Notes under the pieces: generated by a model | The model's database searches: none | What the model was told of the DNA's origin: nothing | What the model saw: only the letters and a program-made list of their open reading frames with translations | In this document: positions 34,337 through 42,092 of the stretch, one piece after another | Layout of the letters: the number at the start of each line of letters is the position of its first letter | Position numbering within the stretch: position 1 is the stretch's first letter | NCBI RefSeq assembly: GCF_030452765.1 | Contig: NZ_JAKDLO010000007.1 | Coordinates: 1-48,851, forward strand | Reading direction: 5' to 3' | DNA length: 48,851 nt | Source: Intrasporangium sp. | GTDB taxonomy: Bacteria; Actinomycetota; Actinomycetes; Actinomycetales; Dermatophilaceae | Made by a program: the position numbers and the translations under genes

Positions 34337-34459
34337 ACGGACTCCTCCAGCCGGTGCTGATCAGCGGGCTTCTGGGACGTTTGCGTCGCGTCGTCATCGT
34401 ACCGAGTGGCGTACCGCGCGTCCGTGCGCGCCGCGCGGCGTCGTCGGGGCCGACCCGCA

Positions 34460-34465
34460 TAGACT
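34460..34465 (+). promoter_or_regulatory. Candidate -10 for the exporter operon
   Basis: TAGACT in the 186-base divergent gap between the GT2-TagF gene and the ABC permease. It would give a leader of about 50 bases containing GAGAGG before the ATG at 34523. No other recognisable element is seen in the gap. Confidence 0.35.
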
Positions 34466-34522
34466 TCCATCGGCGCAGAGGGTCCCAACGGGCCGGTCGC
34501 GATCGAGCAGAGAGGCGGTGGC

Positions 34523-35332
34523 ATGAGTGGCATGATCCTCGTCCCCGAGTTCAAGGGGCTCATGGCCAACCGCAACGTCCTGGGTACGTTGGTGCGCCGG
34601 GATCTACGCGTCCGATACGCCCGTAGTGTGCTCGGCTACCTCTGGTCGGTGCTGGATCCACTGGCCATGTCGCTCATCTACTTCCTTGTGTTCACGCTGA
34701 TCTTCAAGGCGCGCCACGTCGGCAACGAACCGTACTTCCTCCATCTGCTGACCGGGCTGCTCGTGTGGCAGTGGTTCTCCCTCTGCATGACCGAGACCTC
34801 ACGTGCTCTGCTGCAGGAGTCGAGGCTCGTCAAGTCGACCAACCTGCCGCGTGAGCTGTGGGTGGTGCGGGTCGTGCTGGCAAAGGGGGTGGAGTTCGTG
34901 CTCTCGCTGCCGATCCTCGTCATCTTCGTCGCCATCTATGTGATCCGTGGCGAGGCGCACCTGAACTGGACCCTCGTGTACTTTCCCGTTGGGATGGTTC
35001 TCACGTTCATCCTGGCCACGGGAGTCGGGCTCATCCTGGCCCCCATCACCGTCCTCGTCACCGACATGGCGCGGGTTGTCCGCATCGGCCTGCGGATGGG
35101 CTTCTACGCCACCCCCATCATCTACAGTGTCCAGTCCGCCCCGGAGAGCATCCGCCGGTTCCTCATCTTCAACCCGATGAGCGGCATCATGGAGCTCTTC
35201 CGCAGCGGCTTCTTCGAGAGCGAGCTGGGCCGCCGGGCCGTCGTCATCTCGATCGTCCTGAGCGTGCTGGTCTTCATCGTCGGTACCGCCGTCTTCAAGC
35301 GGTTCGAGGCCCCGGTGCTCAAGGAGATCTGA
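34523..35332 (+). CDS. tagG: ABC-2 polysaccharide/teichoic acid exporter permease (TagG-like)
   Basis: A 269-residue membrane protein with six predicted helices. RRDLRVRYARSVLGYLWSVL is the amphipathic start typical of Wzm/TagG permeases, followed by LIYFLVFTLIFK, the LLTGLLVWQWFS helix, the coupling-helix region around ESRLVKSTNLPRELW, and YATPIIYSVQSAPESIRRF with FNPMSGIMELFRSG near the C-terminus. It pairs with the ATPase gene, which starts directly after its stop. It should flip the undecaprenyl-linked polymer made by the TagF-type enzymes. Either TagG or Wzm naming would fit. Confidence 0.92.
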   Translation: MSGMILVPEFKGLMANRNVLGTLVRRDLRVRYARSVLGYLWSVLDPLAMSLIYFLVFTLIFKARHVGNEPYFLHLLTGLLVWQWFSLCMTETSRALLQESRLVKSTNLPRELWVVRVVLAKGVEFVLSLPILVIFVAIYVIRGEAHLNWTLVYFPVGMVLTFILATGVGLILAPITVLVTDMARVVRIGLRMGFYATPIIYSVQSAPESIRRFLIFNPMSGIMELFRSGFFESELGRRAVVISIVLSVLVFIVGTAVFKRFEAPVLKEI

Positions 35333-36079
35333 GTGAAGCCGGTCATCGAAGTCAAGGACCTCGGCATAGAGTTCTACCGAGGCAAGAAGCGCCGCATGTC
35401 CCTGCGCGAAATGATCCTCCAAGGCAGGAACACCGCGCCGAAGGACACCTTCTGGGCACTGCGTCACGTCACTTTCGATGTCCGGCCCGGCGATGCCGTC
35501 GGGATCATCGGGTCCAACGGCGGCGGCAAGAGCACACTACTGCGGATGATCGCCGGCGTGCTCATCCCCGACGAGGGGTCGGTGCGGGTGCGTGGCGACG
35601 TGGCTCCCCTCATCGAGCTCACGGGTGGCTTCTTGGGCGAGCTGACCGCCCGCGAGAACGTCTATCTGGCGGCGGGCCTGCACGGCCTCACCCAGGCTGA
35701 CATCAGCGCGCGGTACGACGAGATCGTCGACTTTGCCGGATCTCAGGTGAAGGCCAGCATGGAGATGCCGTTCCGGCACTTCTCCTCGGGCATGCAGGTT
35801 CGCCTCGCCTTCTCGTTGATCACGACGCTTGACAAACCGATCGTCCTCGTCGACGAGGTGCTCGCGGTTGGTGACAGGTCCTTCCGCGAACAGTGCTATG
35901 TCCGGATGGAGAAGATGCTGTCCGGCGGCAAGACCCTCTTCCTGGTGTCGCACAGCGAGGGGGACCTTCGCCGTTTCGCGCAGAGGGGCCTCTACGTCCG
36001 GGAAGGACGGCTGGTGGCGGACGGGCCGATCGAGGACGTCATCTCGGAATACAACGACTACTCCGACGAGCATCAGTGA
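35333..36079 (+). CDS. tagH: ABC exporter ATPase (TagH-like)
   Basis: ATP-binding subunit of the exporter, 248 residues. Walker A is GSNGGGKSTLLRMIAG, the Q-loop region is ELTGGFLGELT, the signature HFSSGMQVRLAFSL, Walker B VLVDEVLAVGD and the H-loop LVSHSEGDL. The N-terminal stretch YRGKKRRMSLREMILQGR and the WALRHVTFDV strand are typical of TagH/Wzt cores. The ~100-200-residue C-terminal carbohydrate-binding extension of Wzt or the long tail of B. subtilis TagH is missing, so substrate choice lies elsewhere. The GTG follows the permease stop without a gap. Confidence 0.93.
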   Translation: MKPVIEVKDLGIEFYRGKKRRMSLREMILQGRNTAPKDTFWALRHVTFDVRPGDAVGIIGSNGGGKSTLLRMIAGVLIPDEGSVRVRGDVAPLIELTGGFLGELTARENVYLAAGLHGLTQADISARYDEIVDFAGSQVKASMEMPFRHFSSGMQVRLAFSLITTLDKPIVLVDEVLAVGDRSFREQCYVRMEKMLSGGKTLFLVSHSEGDLRRFAQRGLYVREGRLVADGPIEDVISEYNDYSDEHQ

Positions 36080-36093
36080 GAGACGGGTAGTCA

Positions 36094-37971
36094 GTGAGAC
36101 TCGAGGTGGCGCCTCTCGTCGGTGACGCCGACGCGCGCCGCGTTGCGGTCAACCGACCCGCGGGGGAGTCGGTGCTTCTCGGAGCGCATCCAGACGCGGA
36201 GATGTGCGAAGCCCTCGAGCAGGTGGGCCTCATCGTTGCCGAAGCACGTGCCGACGAAGACCCGTTGACGGAACTGGCCGCCAGAGCCAAGGCACGCACC
36301 GACCTGGCCCTCGTCGTCTGTGCGGCCGACCTTCGAGTCACCCCCGTCGCCCTGCTCGACCTGGTCGACACGCCGGCCGACCGCACGGCAGCGCTGACCA
36401 TTGAGCGCGCCGGCCTGGGCTCGGACGCGAGCGCCATGCCTCCCGTCCGCGTTGCGAGTCACAGCCGGCAGATCCTGTCCGCCGGGTCGGCGGTGCACGC
36501 CGTCACGAGACCCACGGCGTACTCCGCCGGCGTCTTACGAATCCGTGCCGCCGACCGACCCCGCGTCGCCGAGATCTGGCGGGTGGCCGGGCAGACCACA
36601 GTCCCGGCGGTCCGCTCGATCGAGCCCTTCGACCTCGCGCTCCTCGCGCTCGTCCGTGCGGGTCTGCCCGTCCAGGCAGTGCCCATCGGGCCGTACACGA
36701 TCAGCCGCGGATCCGATCACGCACCCGGAGCGCCGGGGTCCCCGTGGCAGCAACGGCTCCGGGGTGCGTCGCGGGGCAATGACGGTGCCTTCTCGATGGC
36801 GGTCGTCCGACCGGTCTCGCGCCGGCTGACAGCAGTCGGGCTCCGTGCCGGGTGGGCGCCGAATATCGTGACCGTGGTCAGTCTCGTGCTGGGCCTGCTC
36901 GCGTGCGGCCTGGCTGCCACCGACACCCGCGGGGGATGGGTCGCCGCGGCCGTTCTCCTGCAGGCGTCTCTCGTCGTGGACTGCGTCGACGGTGAGATCG
37001 CCCGGTTCACCCGGACCTACAGCGCCCTCGGCGGCTGGCTCGACGCGGTCGGGGACCGTGTCAAGGAGTTCGCGATGGTCGGCGTCGTGGCCGGGGTCGC
37101 GGCCCAGCGGGGAACCGGGCTGTGGACGCTGGCCGTGGTGCTGCTCGCCCTGCTCGCCATCCGCCATGTGGAGGACTACTGCTACACCCGACGCGCTCGA
37201 TCGGCGGCCGCCGACGAGTCACCGGACGTGTTGCCGCTCACCACGCTGGGTGACCTCGGCCCGGCGGATGCGCCCACGACGGTGCCGGCGCCACCTCGCG
37301 GCCGGGCCGTCGCCGTCCGCAAGATCAAGCAGGTGCTGCACCTGCCCATCGCCGAGCGGTACCTGATCATGTCGATCGGCCTGCTCGCCTACAGTCCCGC
37401 CTTCTTCCTTTGGGCCCTGACCGTGGCAGTGGTGCTCGCCTTCCTCTGGACCGGGCTGGGACGCACCGCAAGCGCGCTGCTGCGCCGGGACCGGCTCCGC
37501 ACCGGGGGCAGCGATCCACACCTGGCTGAGCTGCTGGACCTCGGCCCGCTCGCTGCCCCCCTGGGGCCGGTCACGCTCCGGCTGACCGGGCTGCGCCTCG
37601 GCTGGCAGCTGCCGTGGCTCGTCCTCGCCGCCGAGGCGGCGGTGCTGCTCGCCGCCCTCGGCCACCTCCGGGCGGGCGGGCAGTGGGCGGCATACCTCTG
37701 GCTTGCCGCGATCTGCTGGCACCGCTACGACCTCGTCTACCGGCTCCGCGAGACGGGGCGCACGCCGGCGCGCTGGGTCGGCGTCCTCACCCTCGGTGCG
37801 ATCGGCCGAATCGTGCTGCTCCTGCTCGCCGTCGCAGCCGACTGGCCCCTTGCCGCGATCCTGGCATGGGGGGGCGTCGCGCTGTTCGTCCTGTATGCCG
37901 CCGAGGCGGCGCACGACTGGACCCTGGCCGCGCGCTCCTACCGCCGCGGGGCGACGGAGGCGCCGTCGTGA
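36094..37971 (+). CDS. CDP-alcohol phosphatidyltransferase-like membrane protein with extra N- and C-terminal domains
   Basis: A 625-residue protein. Residues ~235-440 hold the CDP-alcohol phosphotransferase core with the complete motif D-G-x2-A-R-x8-G-x3-D-x3-D, seen as DGEIAR ... GGWLDAVGD. Residues 1-220 look like a degenerate nucleotidyltransferase (LALVVCAADLRVTPVALLDL) without a clear dinucleotide-binding glycine loop. Residues ~480-615 are membrane helices ending HRYDLVYRLRETGRTP, a region I would assign to DUF5941 from memory. N-terminal nucleotidyltransferase-like plus this core recalls bifunctional IPCT/DIPPS enzymes, but the first half seems inactive. It probably moves a phosphoalcohol from a CDP carrier onto a membrane acceptor. 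The GTG start sits 15 bases after the ATPase stop. Confidence 0.82.
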   Translation: MRLEVAPLVGDADARRVAVNRPAGESVLLGAHPDAEMCEALEQVGLIVAEARADEDPLTELAARAKARTDLALVVCAADLRVTPVALLDLVDTPADRTAALTIERAGLGSDASAMPPVRVASHSRQILSAGSAVHAVTRPTAYSAGVLRIRAADRPRVAEIWRVAGQTTVPAVRSIEPFDLALLALVRAGLPVQAVPIGPYTISRGSDHAPGAPGSPWQQRLRGASRGNDGAFSMAVVRPVSRRLTAVGLRAGWAPNIVTVVSLVLGLLACGLAATDTRGGWVAAAVLLQASLVVDCVDGEIARFTRTYSALGGWLDAVGDRVKEFAMVGVVAGVAAQRGTGLWTLAVVLLALLAIRHVEDYCYTRRARSAAADESPDVLPLTTLGDLGPADAPTTVPAPPRGRAVAVRKIKQVLHLPIAERYLIMSIGLLAYSPAFFLWALTVAVVLAFLWTGLGRTASALLRRDRLRTGGSDPHLAELLDLGPLAAPLGPVTLRLTGLRLGWQLPWLVLAAEAAVLLAALGHLRAGGQWAAYLWLAAICWHRYDLVYRLRETGRTPARWVGVLTLGAIGRIVLLLLAVAADWPLAAILAWGGVALFVLYAAEAAHDWTLAARSYRRGATEAPS

Positions 37972-38774
37972 CGCACGACCCCACGGACGACCGCCCCACG
38001 CTGGCGACCCTGCGCAGCGTGGCGCAGCCGCCCGAGCACATCGCCCGCTACAACGCCGAGCACTGGGCCGGCGCGCTCTACATCCGTCATCTGTCGATCT
38101 ACGTGACCCGGCTGCTGCTGCCCACCCACATCACCCCCAACGGGGTCACCTGGCTGATGATCGTCGTCGGCGTCCTCGGCGCCCTGGCCCTGCCGCTGCC
38201 CGGGCTCTGGGGGCCGGTCGTCGCCGTGGTGGCCATGCAGGTGCAGATCCTGCTCGACTGCTCCGACGGCGAGGTCGCGCGGTGGCGTCAACGGTTCTCC
38301 CCGGCCGGGATCTACCTCGACCGCGTCGGCCACTACCTGACCGAGGCGACGATCCCCTTCGCCCTCGGCCTGCGTGCCGACGCCTGGTCCTGGCGGGAGC
38401 CGCTCGACGTCGGCGGGTGGACGGTGCTCGGCCTGATCGTCTCGGTGCTCGTCCTGCTCAACAAGGCGTTCACCGACCTGGTTCACGTGGCCCGGGCCAA
38501 GACCGGAAGGCCGATGCTCGAGGACGTCGCCGCCACCGCGCGGTCGAGGGTGTCGGGGATGGCCGCAGTGCGGCGCGCGTTCGGCTACGTGCCGATCTTC
38601 CGGGCGTTCATCGCACTCGAGGCGAGCCTGCTCGCGCTGTCCGCCGGCATCGTCGATGTCGTTCGCGGCGACCTCGCGGGAACCCAATGGCTCGTCGTCA
38701 TCCTCGTCCCGCTCGCGCTCATCACCGCGGCCGGCCACCTGCTCGGCGTCCTGACCAGCTCGAGGCTCGACTGA
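37968..38774 (+). CDS. CDP-alcohol phosphatidyltransferase-like membrane protein, atypical active site
   Basis: A 268-residue polytopic protein translationally coupled (GTGA) to the previous gene. The signature reads DGEVAR, eight residues, G, IYL, D, RVG, then H (YLDRVGHYLTE). Thus the last aspartate of D-G-x2-A-R-x8-G-x3-D-x3-D, usually the general base, is histidine. The other metal ligands are intact, including D of LLDCSDG. I predict four to six helices after an N-terminal amphipathic part (HWAGALYIRHLSIYVTRLLL). Function is unknown: it may be a transferase with a changed base, or a non-catalytic partner of the adjacent CDP-alcohol phosphotransferase. Confidence 0.82.
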   Translation: MTHDPTDDRPTLATLRSVAQPPEHIARYNAEHWAGALYIRHLSIYVTRLLLPTHITPNGVTWLMIVVGVLGALALPLPGLWGPVVAVVAMQVQILLDCSDGEVARWRQRFSPAGIYLDRVGHYLTEATIPFALGLRADAWSWREPLDVGGWTVLGLIVSVLVLLNKAFTDLVHVARAKTGRPMLEDVAATARSRVSGMAAVRRAFGYVPIFRAFIALEASLLALSAGIVDVVRGDLAGTQWLVVILVPLALITAAGHLLGVLTSSRLD

Positions 38775-38775
38775 G

Positions 38776-39738
38776 ATGGCACTCGTCGTCCAGTGGGCGC
38801 AGGAGCACGGCCAGGTCGGGGGAGTCCTGACGAGCCACACCCAGCTGTCCCGGCGGCTGCGGGACGAGGGTCACGAGGTGCGGTACGTCGACACGGGGTC
38901 GCTGCGGCGAGCAGTGCGGGCGGCGCCGGCGCTGGCGACGAGGCCGGCCCTGCACCTGTTCCACATCACCCGGTTGTGGCGAGCGATCATCTTGGCCCCG
39001 GTCTTCGCGGTGCTGCCCGGTCGCACGGTGCTCGTGCTCCATTCCGGGTCCACGACACGGCAGGTGCGAGACATGGGCGGGCCCATGCGGGCGGTCCTGA
39101 ACCTCGCGCTGCACGCCTACGACGAGCTGTGGACGGTCAACGACGAGATCAGGGCAGTGCTGCCCGAAGGGCTCGCCGGGCGCGCGGTCGTGGTCGTTCC
39201 CTTCGACGACACCTTTCAGCCTGGCCTCGACGTCATGGCCCATGATGCCCATGCCCTCGCGCTCGCCACGAACGCCGGCCTTGCGCACTACAACGCCGAG
39301 CTCGGCCTGGACGCCGCCCGCCTGGTGCGCAGGAAGTGGCCCGATGCCACGATCCACATCCTCGCCTACGGCAACGACGGGCCCGCGCTCGATCGGCTCC
39401 GCGAGCAAGTGCGCGGCGAGGCGTGGGTCACCATCACTTTCGACCTGCCGGCCGCGGCGACGAGTGAGGTCCTGCAGCGGGTCGGGTGCTTCCTGCGCCC
39501 GACCAGCTGGGACGGCGACTCCCTCATCGTCCGGGAGGCGCTGGCCTCGGGCGCGAGGGTCGTCGCCAGTGACCGGGCACCGCGCCCGCGCGGAGTCGAG
39601 CTGGCGCCGCTCGACGCGAGTGGGCTCGCCACGGTGGTGCTCGAGGGAGGACCGGTCAGCGACGGGGCCGGGCTGGCAGAGCGAACGATGGCCCAGGCCG
39701 CCGATGCAGCCATGGACCGCCTCGAACGCATGACGTGA
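38776..39738 (+). CDS. GT4-like glycosyltransferase
   Basis: A 320-residue GT-B protein. The first domain starts LVVQWAQEHGQVGGVLTSH, with LHLFHITRLWRAIILAP; the second contains IHILAYGNDGPAL and SWDGDSLIVREALASGARVV, the last matching the GT4 acceptor/nucleotide block with its conserved glutamate. There is no transmembrane helix beyond one hydrophobic strand near 70. It starts one base after the preceding stop, within the exporter operon. The sugar is unknown. Family assignment rests mainly on the C-terminal motif, so it is less certain than for the other glycosyltransferases. Confidence 0.68.
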   Translation: MALVVQWAQEHGQVGGVLTSHTQLSRRLRDEGHEVRYVDTGSLRRAVRAAPALATRPALHLFHITRLWRAIILAPVFAVLPGRTVLVLHSGSTTRQVRDMGGPMRAVLNLALHAYDELWTVNDEIRAVLPEGLAGRAVVVVPFDDTFQPGLDVMAHDAHALALATNAGLAHYNAELGLDAARLVRRKWPDATIHILAYGNDGPALDRLREQVRGEAWVTITFDLPAAATSEVLQRVGCFLRPTSWDGDSLIVREALASGARVVASDRAPRPRGVELAPLDASGLATVVLEGGPVSDGAGLAERTMAQAADAAMDRLERMT

Positions 39739-39748
39739 ACCGGGACGA

Positions 39749-39754
39749 TAGGCT
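39749..39754 (+). promoter_or_regulatory. Candidate -10 before tagD
   Basis: TAGGCT just after the glycosyltransferase stop would place the start near 39761, 46 bases before the tagD start codon. It could give tagD its own transcript in addition to read-through from the operon. Confidence 0.35.
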
Positions 39755-39806
39755 CGATTCGCCGCACCGGGCAGCCGGAGCGCGTTGAGTCTGCAGGGAG
39801 CCGAGT

Positions 39807-40208
39807 TTGAGCGAGCGCACCGTCATCACGTTTGGTACCTTCGACGTGTTCCACGTCGGTCATGTCCGAATGCTCCAACGCGCCGCTGAGCACGGAGACC
39901 GGCTCGTTGTCGGCGTCTCGGCCGACGCCCTGAACGTTGCGAAGAAGGGACGGCCTCCCGTCTTCACGGAGGACGAGCGGATGGAGATCGTCGCCAGCCT
40001 CAAGTGCGTGGACGCGGTCTTCCTCGAGGAGTCGCTCGAGAAGAAGCGCGACTACATCTTGGAGCAGGGCGGGAAGGTGCTCGTCATGGGCGACGACTGG
40101 GCCGGCAGGTTCGACTGGGTCAGCGACGTGTGCGAGGTCATCTACCTGCCGCGCACGCCGTCGGTGTCCACGACTGGATTGATCGAGCACATCTCAAGCC
40201 TGGGCTGA
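39807..40208 (+). CDS. tagD: Glycerol-3-phosphate cytidylyltransferase
   Basis: Makes CDP-glycerol from CTP and sn-glycerol 3-phosphate, 133 residues, close to the ~130 of B. subtilis TagD. TFGTFDVFHVGHVRML contains the HxGH nucleotide-binding motif, and RTPSVSTT the second signature (RTxGISTT in TagD, with G replaced by S/V here). The central lysine-rich ALNVAKKGRPP lies at the CTP phosphate site. The start is TTG at 39807 with AGGGAG 6 bases upstream; no ATG or GTG fits better. CDP-glycerol is the expected donor for the three TagF-type domains of the window and perhaps for the CDP-alcohol phosphotransferases. A related polyol phosphate as substrate cannot be excluded. Confidence 0.87.
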   Translation: MSERTVITFGTFDVFHVGHVRMLQRAAEHGDRLVVGVSADALNVAKKGRPPVFTEDERMEIVASLKCVDAVFLEESLEKKRDYILEQGGKVLVMGDDWAGRFDWVSDVCEVIYLPRTPSVSTTGLIEHISSLG

Positions 40209-40332
40209 CGCACCTCTTTGGCTCACCGTGGTGCAGCCCACGTGCCAACGGCAGGCAGATGTTCGCCGTCTCGCATCGATGGCTTGGGTTGCCCATCTCT
40301 CCAGACCCGAACGCAACCGGCGTGGCCGAGCC

Positions 40333-40974
40333 TCATCCGGCCAGTTCTGCCTTGAGCTCGGGCTCGGTCTTGGCGCGCACCTCATCCTCGCTGACGCCCG
40401 GTGCGAGCTCGCGAAGTACGAGTCCGTCCGGAGTGATGTCGACGACGGCCAGATCGGTGATGATGCGCTCAACGACGCCCTTGCCGGTGAACGGAAGGGA
40501 GCATTCCTTCACGATCTTGTACGACCCGTCCTTGGCGGTGTGCTCCATCAGGACGATGACCTTCTTCGCGCCGTGGACCAGGTCCATCGCCCCGCCCATG
40601 CCTTTGACCATCTTGCCGGGGATCATCCAGTTGGAGATGTCGCCTGCCTGCGACACTTGCATCGCACCGAGGATCGCCGCGTCTACCTTCCCACCGCGGA
40701 TCATCCCGAAGGACGTGGCCGAGTCGAAGAACGCAGCGCCGTTGCGCAGCGTGACGGTCTCCTTCCCGGCGTTGATCAGGTCGGGGTCCTCCTCGCCGTC
40801 GAGGGGGTACGCGCCCACGCCGAGGATGCCGTTCTCGGACTGCAGGACGATCTCGATGTCGTCGGGTACATAGTTCGGCACGAGGGTCGGCAGGCCGATC
40901 CCGAGGTTGACGTACATTCCGTCGGCCAGTTCCCTTGCGGCCCGGGCGGCCATCTGCTCACGGGTCAGTGCCAT
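40333..40974 (-). CDS. scoB: 3-oxoacid CoA-transferase, subunit B
   Basis: Beta subunit of a heterodimeric CoA-transferase, 213 residues. The catalytic glutamate E47 lies in [12 protein letters not shown], the invariant class I motif. [17 protein letters not shown] starts the domain; [18 protein letters not shown] and [21 protein letters not shown] follow. The family transfers CoA between succinyl-CoA and acetoacetate (or 3-oxoadipate). The C-terminal region ([17 protein letters not shown]) matches succinyl-CoA:acetoacetate transferase better, so scoB is used. An AGGAGG lies 8 bases before the ATG. It is separated from scoA by a short insert containing a 28-codon ORF. Confidence 0.93.
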   Translation of the reverse strand: MALTREQMAARAARELADGMYVNLGIGLPTLVPNYVPDDIEIVLQSENGILGVGAYPLDGEEDPDLINAGKETVTLRNGAAFFDSATSFGMIRGGKVDAAILGAMQVSQAGDISNWMIPGKMVKGMGGAMDLVHGAKKVIVLMEHTAKDGSYKIVKECSLPFTGKGVVERIITDLAVVDITPDGLVLRELAPGVSEDEVRAKTEPELKAELAG

Positions 40975-40977
40975 TGA

Positions 40978-41064
40978 TCAGCCCTCCTGGCTCGCAGCGC
41001 GCACCGTTCGCCGCTCGGTTCTTGTGCTCGCGCTCTCGGTGCGCGCGAAGGTCGGCTGTGTCAT
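40978..41064 (-). CDS. Possible 28-aa ORF between scoA and scoB
   Basis: A short frame beginning with an ATGA overlap on the scoA stop and ending 3 bases before the scoB ATG. Its C-terminal TERRTVRAASQEG imitates the scoA ending IERRTVRAAKDHA, since both contain the 26-base repeat. It is probably a duplicated gene end that keeps translation coupled from scoA to scoB rather than a functional peptide. Confidence 0.35.
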   Translation of the reverse strand: MTQPTFARTESASTRTERRTVRAASQEG

Positions 41065-41100
41065 GCGTGATCCTTCGCAGCGCGCACCGTTCGCCGCTCG
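40992..41100. repeat. 26-base perfect direct repeat (40992-41017 and 41075-41100)
   Basis: The two copies are 83 bases apart. One lies in the 3' end of scoA, the other in the insert before scoB. Segment duplication explains the extra ORF. Confidence 0.85.
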
Positions 41101-41843
41101 ATGCGCTTGGTGGTCGCTTGTTCCGGGGTCAGGGGCAGCACCCGCTGGACGAAGATCCCCGGCAGGTGAACCGAGTCGGGTTCGAGCTCGCCGGGCTCGA
41201 CGAGCTGCTCGACCTCGGCAATCGTGAACTTCCCTGCCATCGCGCAGAGCGGGTTGAAGTTGCGCGCGGACTGGTTGAAGACGAGGTTGCCGTGTCGGTC
41301 GCCCCTGGCCGCTCGGACGAGTCCGAAGTCGGGGCGCAGGGCCCGTTCAAGCACGAACGTCTTCGTCTCGCCGTCGACCTCGAAGTCCTGGGTCTGCTTG
41401 GCGAGCGAGGAGACCGCGACGTTGCCCTGCGAGTCGTAGCGCCACGGTAGGCCACCCTCGGCCACCTGGGTGCCCACACCAGTCCGGGTGAAGAACGCCG
41501 CGATACCGGACCCGCCCGCTCGTAACCGCTCCGCGAGCGTGCCCTGAGGGGTCAGCTCGACCTCGAGCTCGCCGTGCAGGTACTGCCGTTCGAACTCCTT
41601 GTTCTCGCCTACGTAGCTGGCGACCATCCGCCGGATCCGCCTGTCCTTGAGCAGGATCCCGAGACCCCAGTCATCGACGCCGCAGTTGTTCGAGATTGCC
41701 TCGAGGCCATCGATGCCAGCGTCGTGGATGGCTTGGATCAGCACGCTCGGTATGCCACACAGCCCGAACCCGCCGACTGCTATCGACGCCCCACTGCTGA
41801 TCCCCTCGATGGCCTCGCGGGGAGAAGAGACGACTTTGTCCAT
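41061..41843 (-). CDS. scoA: 3-oxoacid CoA-transferase, subunit A
   Basis: Alpha subunit, 260 residues. Key blocks are SIAVGGFGLCGIPSVLIQAI near the N-terminus, EAISNNCGVDDWGLGILL, MVASYVGENKEFERQYL, the GGSGIAAFFTRTGVGTQV loop and CAMAGKFTIAEVEQLVEPG. With ScoB it should allow use of acetoacetate or another 3-oxoacid as a carbon source. The ATG has no Shine-Dalgarno; a TAGGGT lies 7 bases upstream, so the operon looks leaderless. The C-terminal tail (KRIERRTVRAAKDHA) is encoded by one copy of a 26-base repeat. It diverges from the second GT2-TagF gene. Its place between two wall-polymer genes seems incidental. Confidence 0.93.
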   Translation of the reverse strand: MDKVVSSPREAIEGISSGASIAVGGFGLCGIPSVLIQAIHDAGIDGLEAISNNCGVDDWGLGILLKDRRIRRMVASYVGENKEFERQYLHGELEVELTPQGTLAERLRAGGSGIAAFFTRTGVGTQVAEGGLPWRYDSQGNVAVSSLAKQTQDFEVDGETKTFVLERALRPDFGLVRAARGDRHGNLVFNQSARNFNPLCAMAGKFTIAEVEQLVEPGELEPDSVHLPGIFVQRVLPLTPEQATTKRIERRTVRAAKDHA

Positions 41844-41850
41844 GGCTCGG

Positions 41851-41856
41851 ACCCTA
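41851..41856 (-). promoter_or_regulatory. Leaderless -10 of scoAB
   Basis: TAGGGT on the minus strand, 7 bases before the scoA ATG; no ribosome-binding site is seen. Confidence 0.52.
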
Positions 41857-42066
41857 CTCCCCAGCGGCTGTCACCCAGGGTGGCAAGCCCCCACTTGTTG
41901 GACCGCCGGATGGGATGTGACCACGTAGGTCCAGCCACGGCGGACTGCGCCGCCGTCAGGACGGGGCAGGCGCGTGCGGGCCGGGCAAGCGCCGGGTGTC
42001 GCTTCGCGGACGCGGTCACTACTGGGTTGCCTCCGAGGTGTCTCGGCGTGATGTGCGCCAGTTCCG

Positions 42067-42072
42067 TATGCT
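42067..42072 (+). promoter_or_regulatory. Candidate -10 of the second GT2-TagF gene
   Basis: TATGCT would start transcription around 42079, a few bases before the GTG at 42093. The 249-base divergent gap (41844-42092) shows no other clear element. Confidence 0.35.
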
Positions 42073-42092
42073 CTCCCCGGGGAGTGAGAGGA

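Noticed and set aside
32558-34360. Long plus-strand open frame (600 codons) opposite the giant GT2-TagF gene
   Set aside because: Low-complexity Arg/Pro/Gly translation without motifs; an antisense shadow common in GC-rich DNA. The minus strand has clear domains.
40227-40242. Possible terminator hairpin after tagD (CGTGG/CCACG)
   Set aside because: Only 5 bp with no U-run; the 124-base convergent gap shows no better structure.
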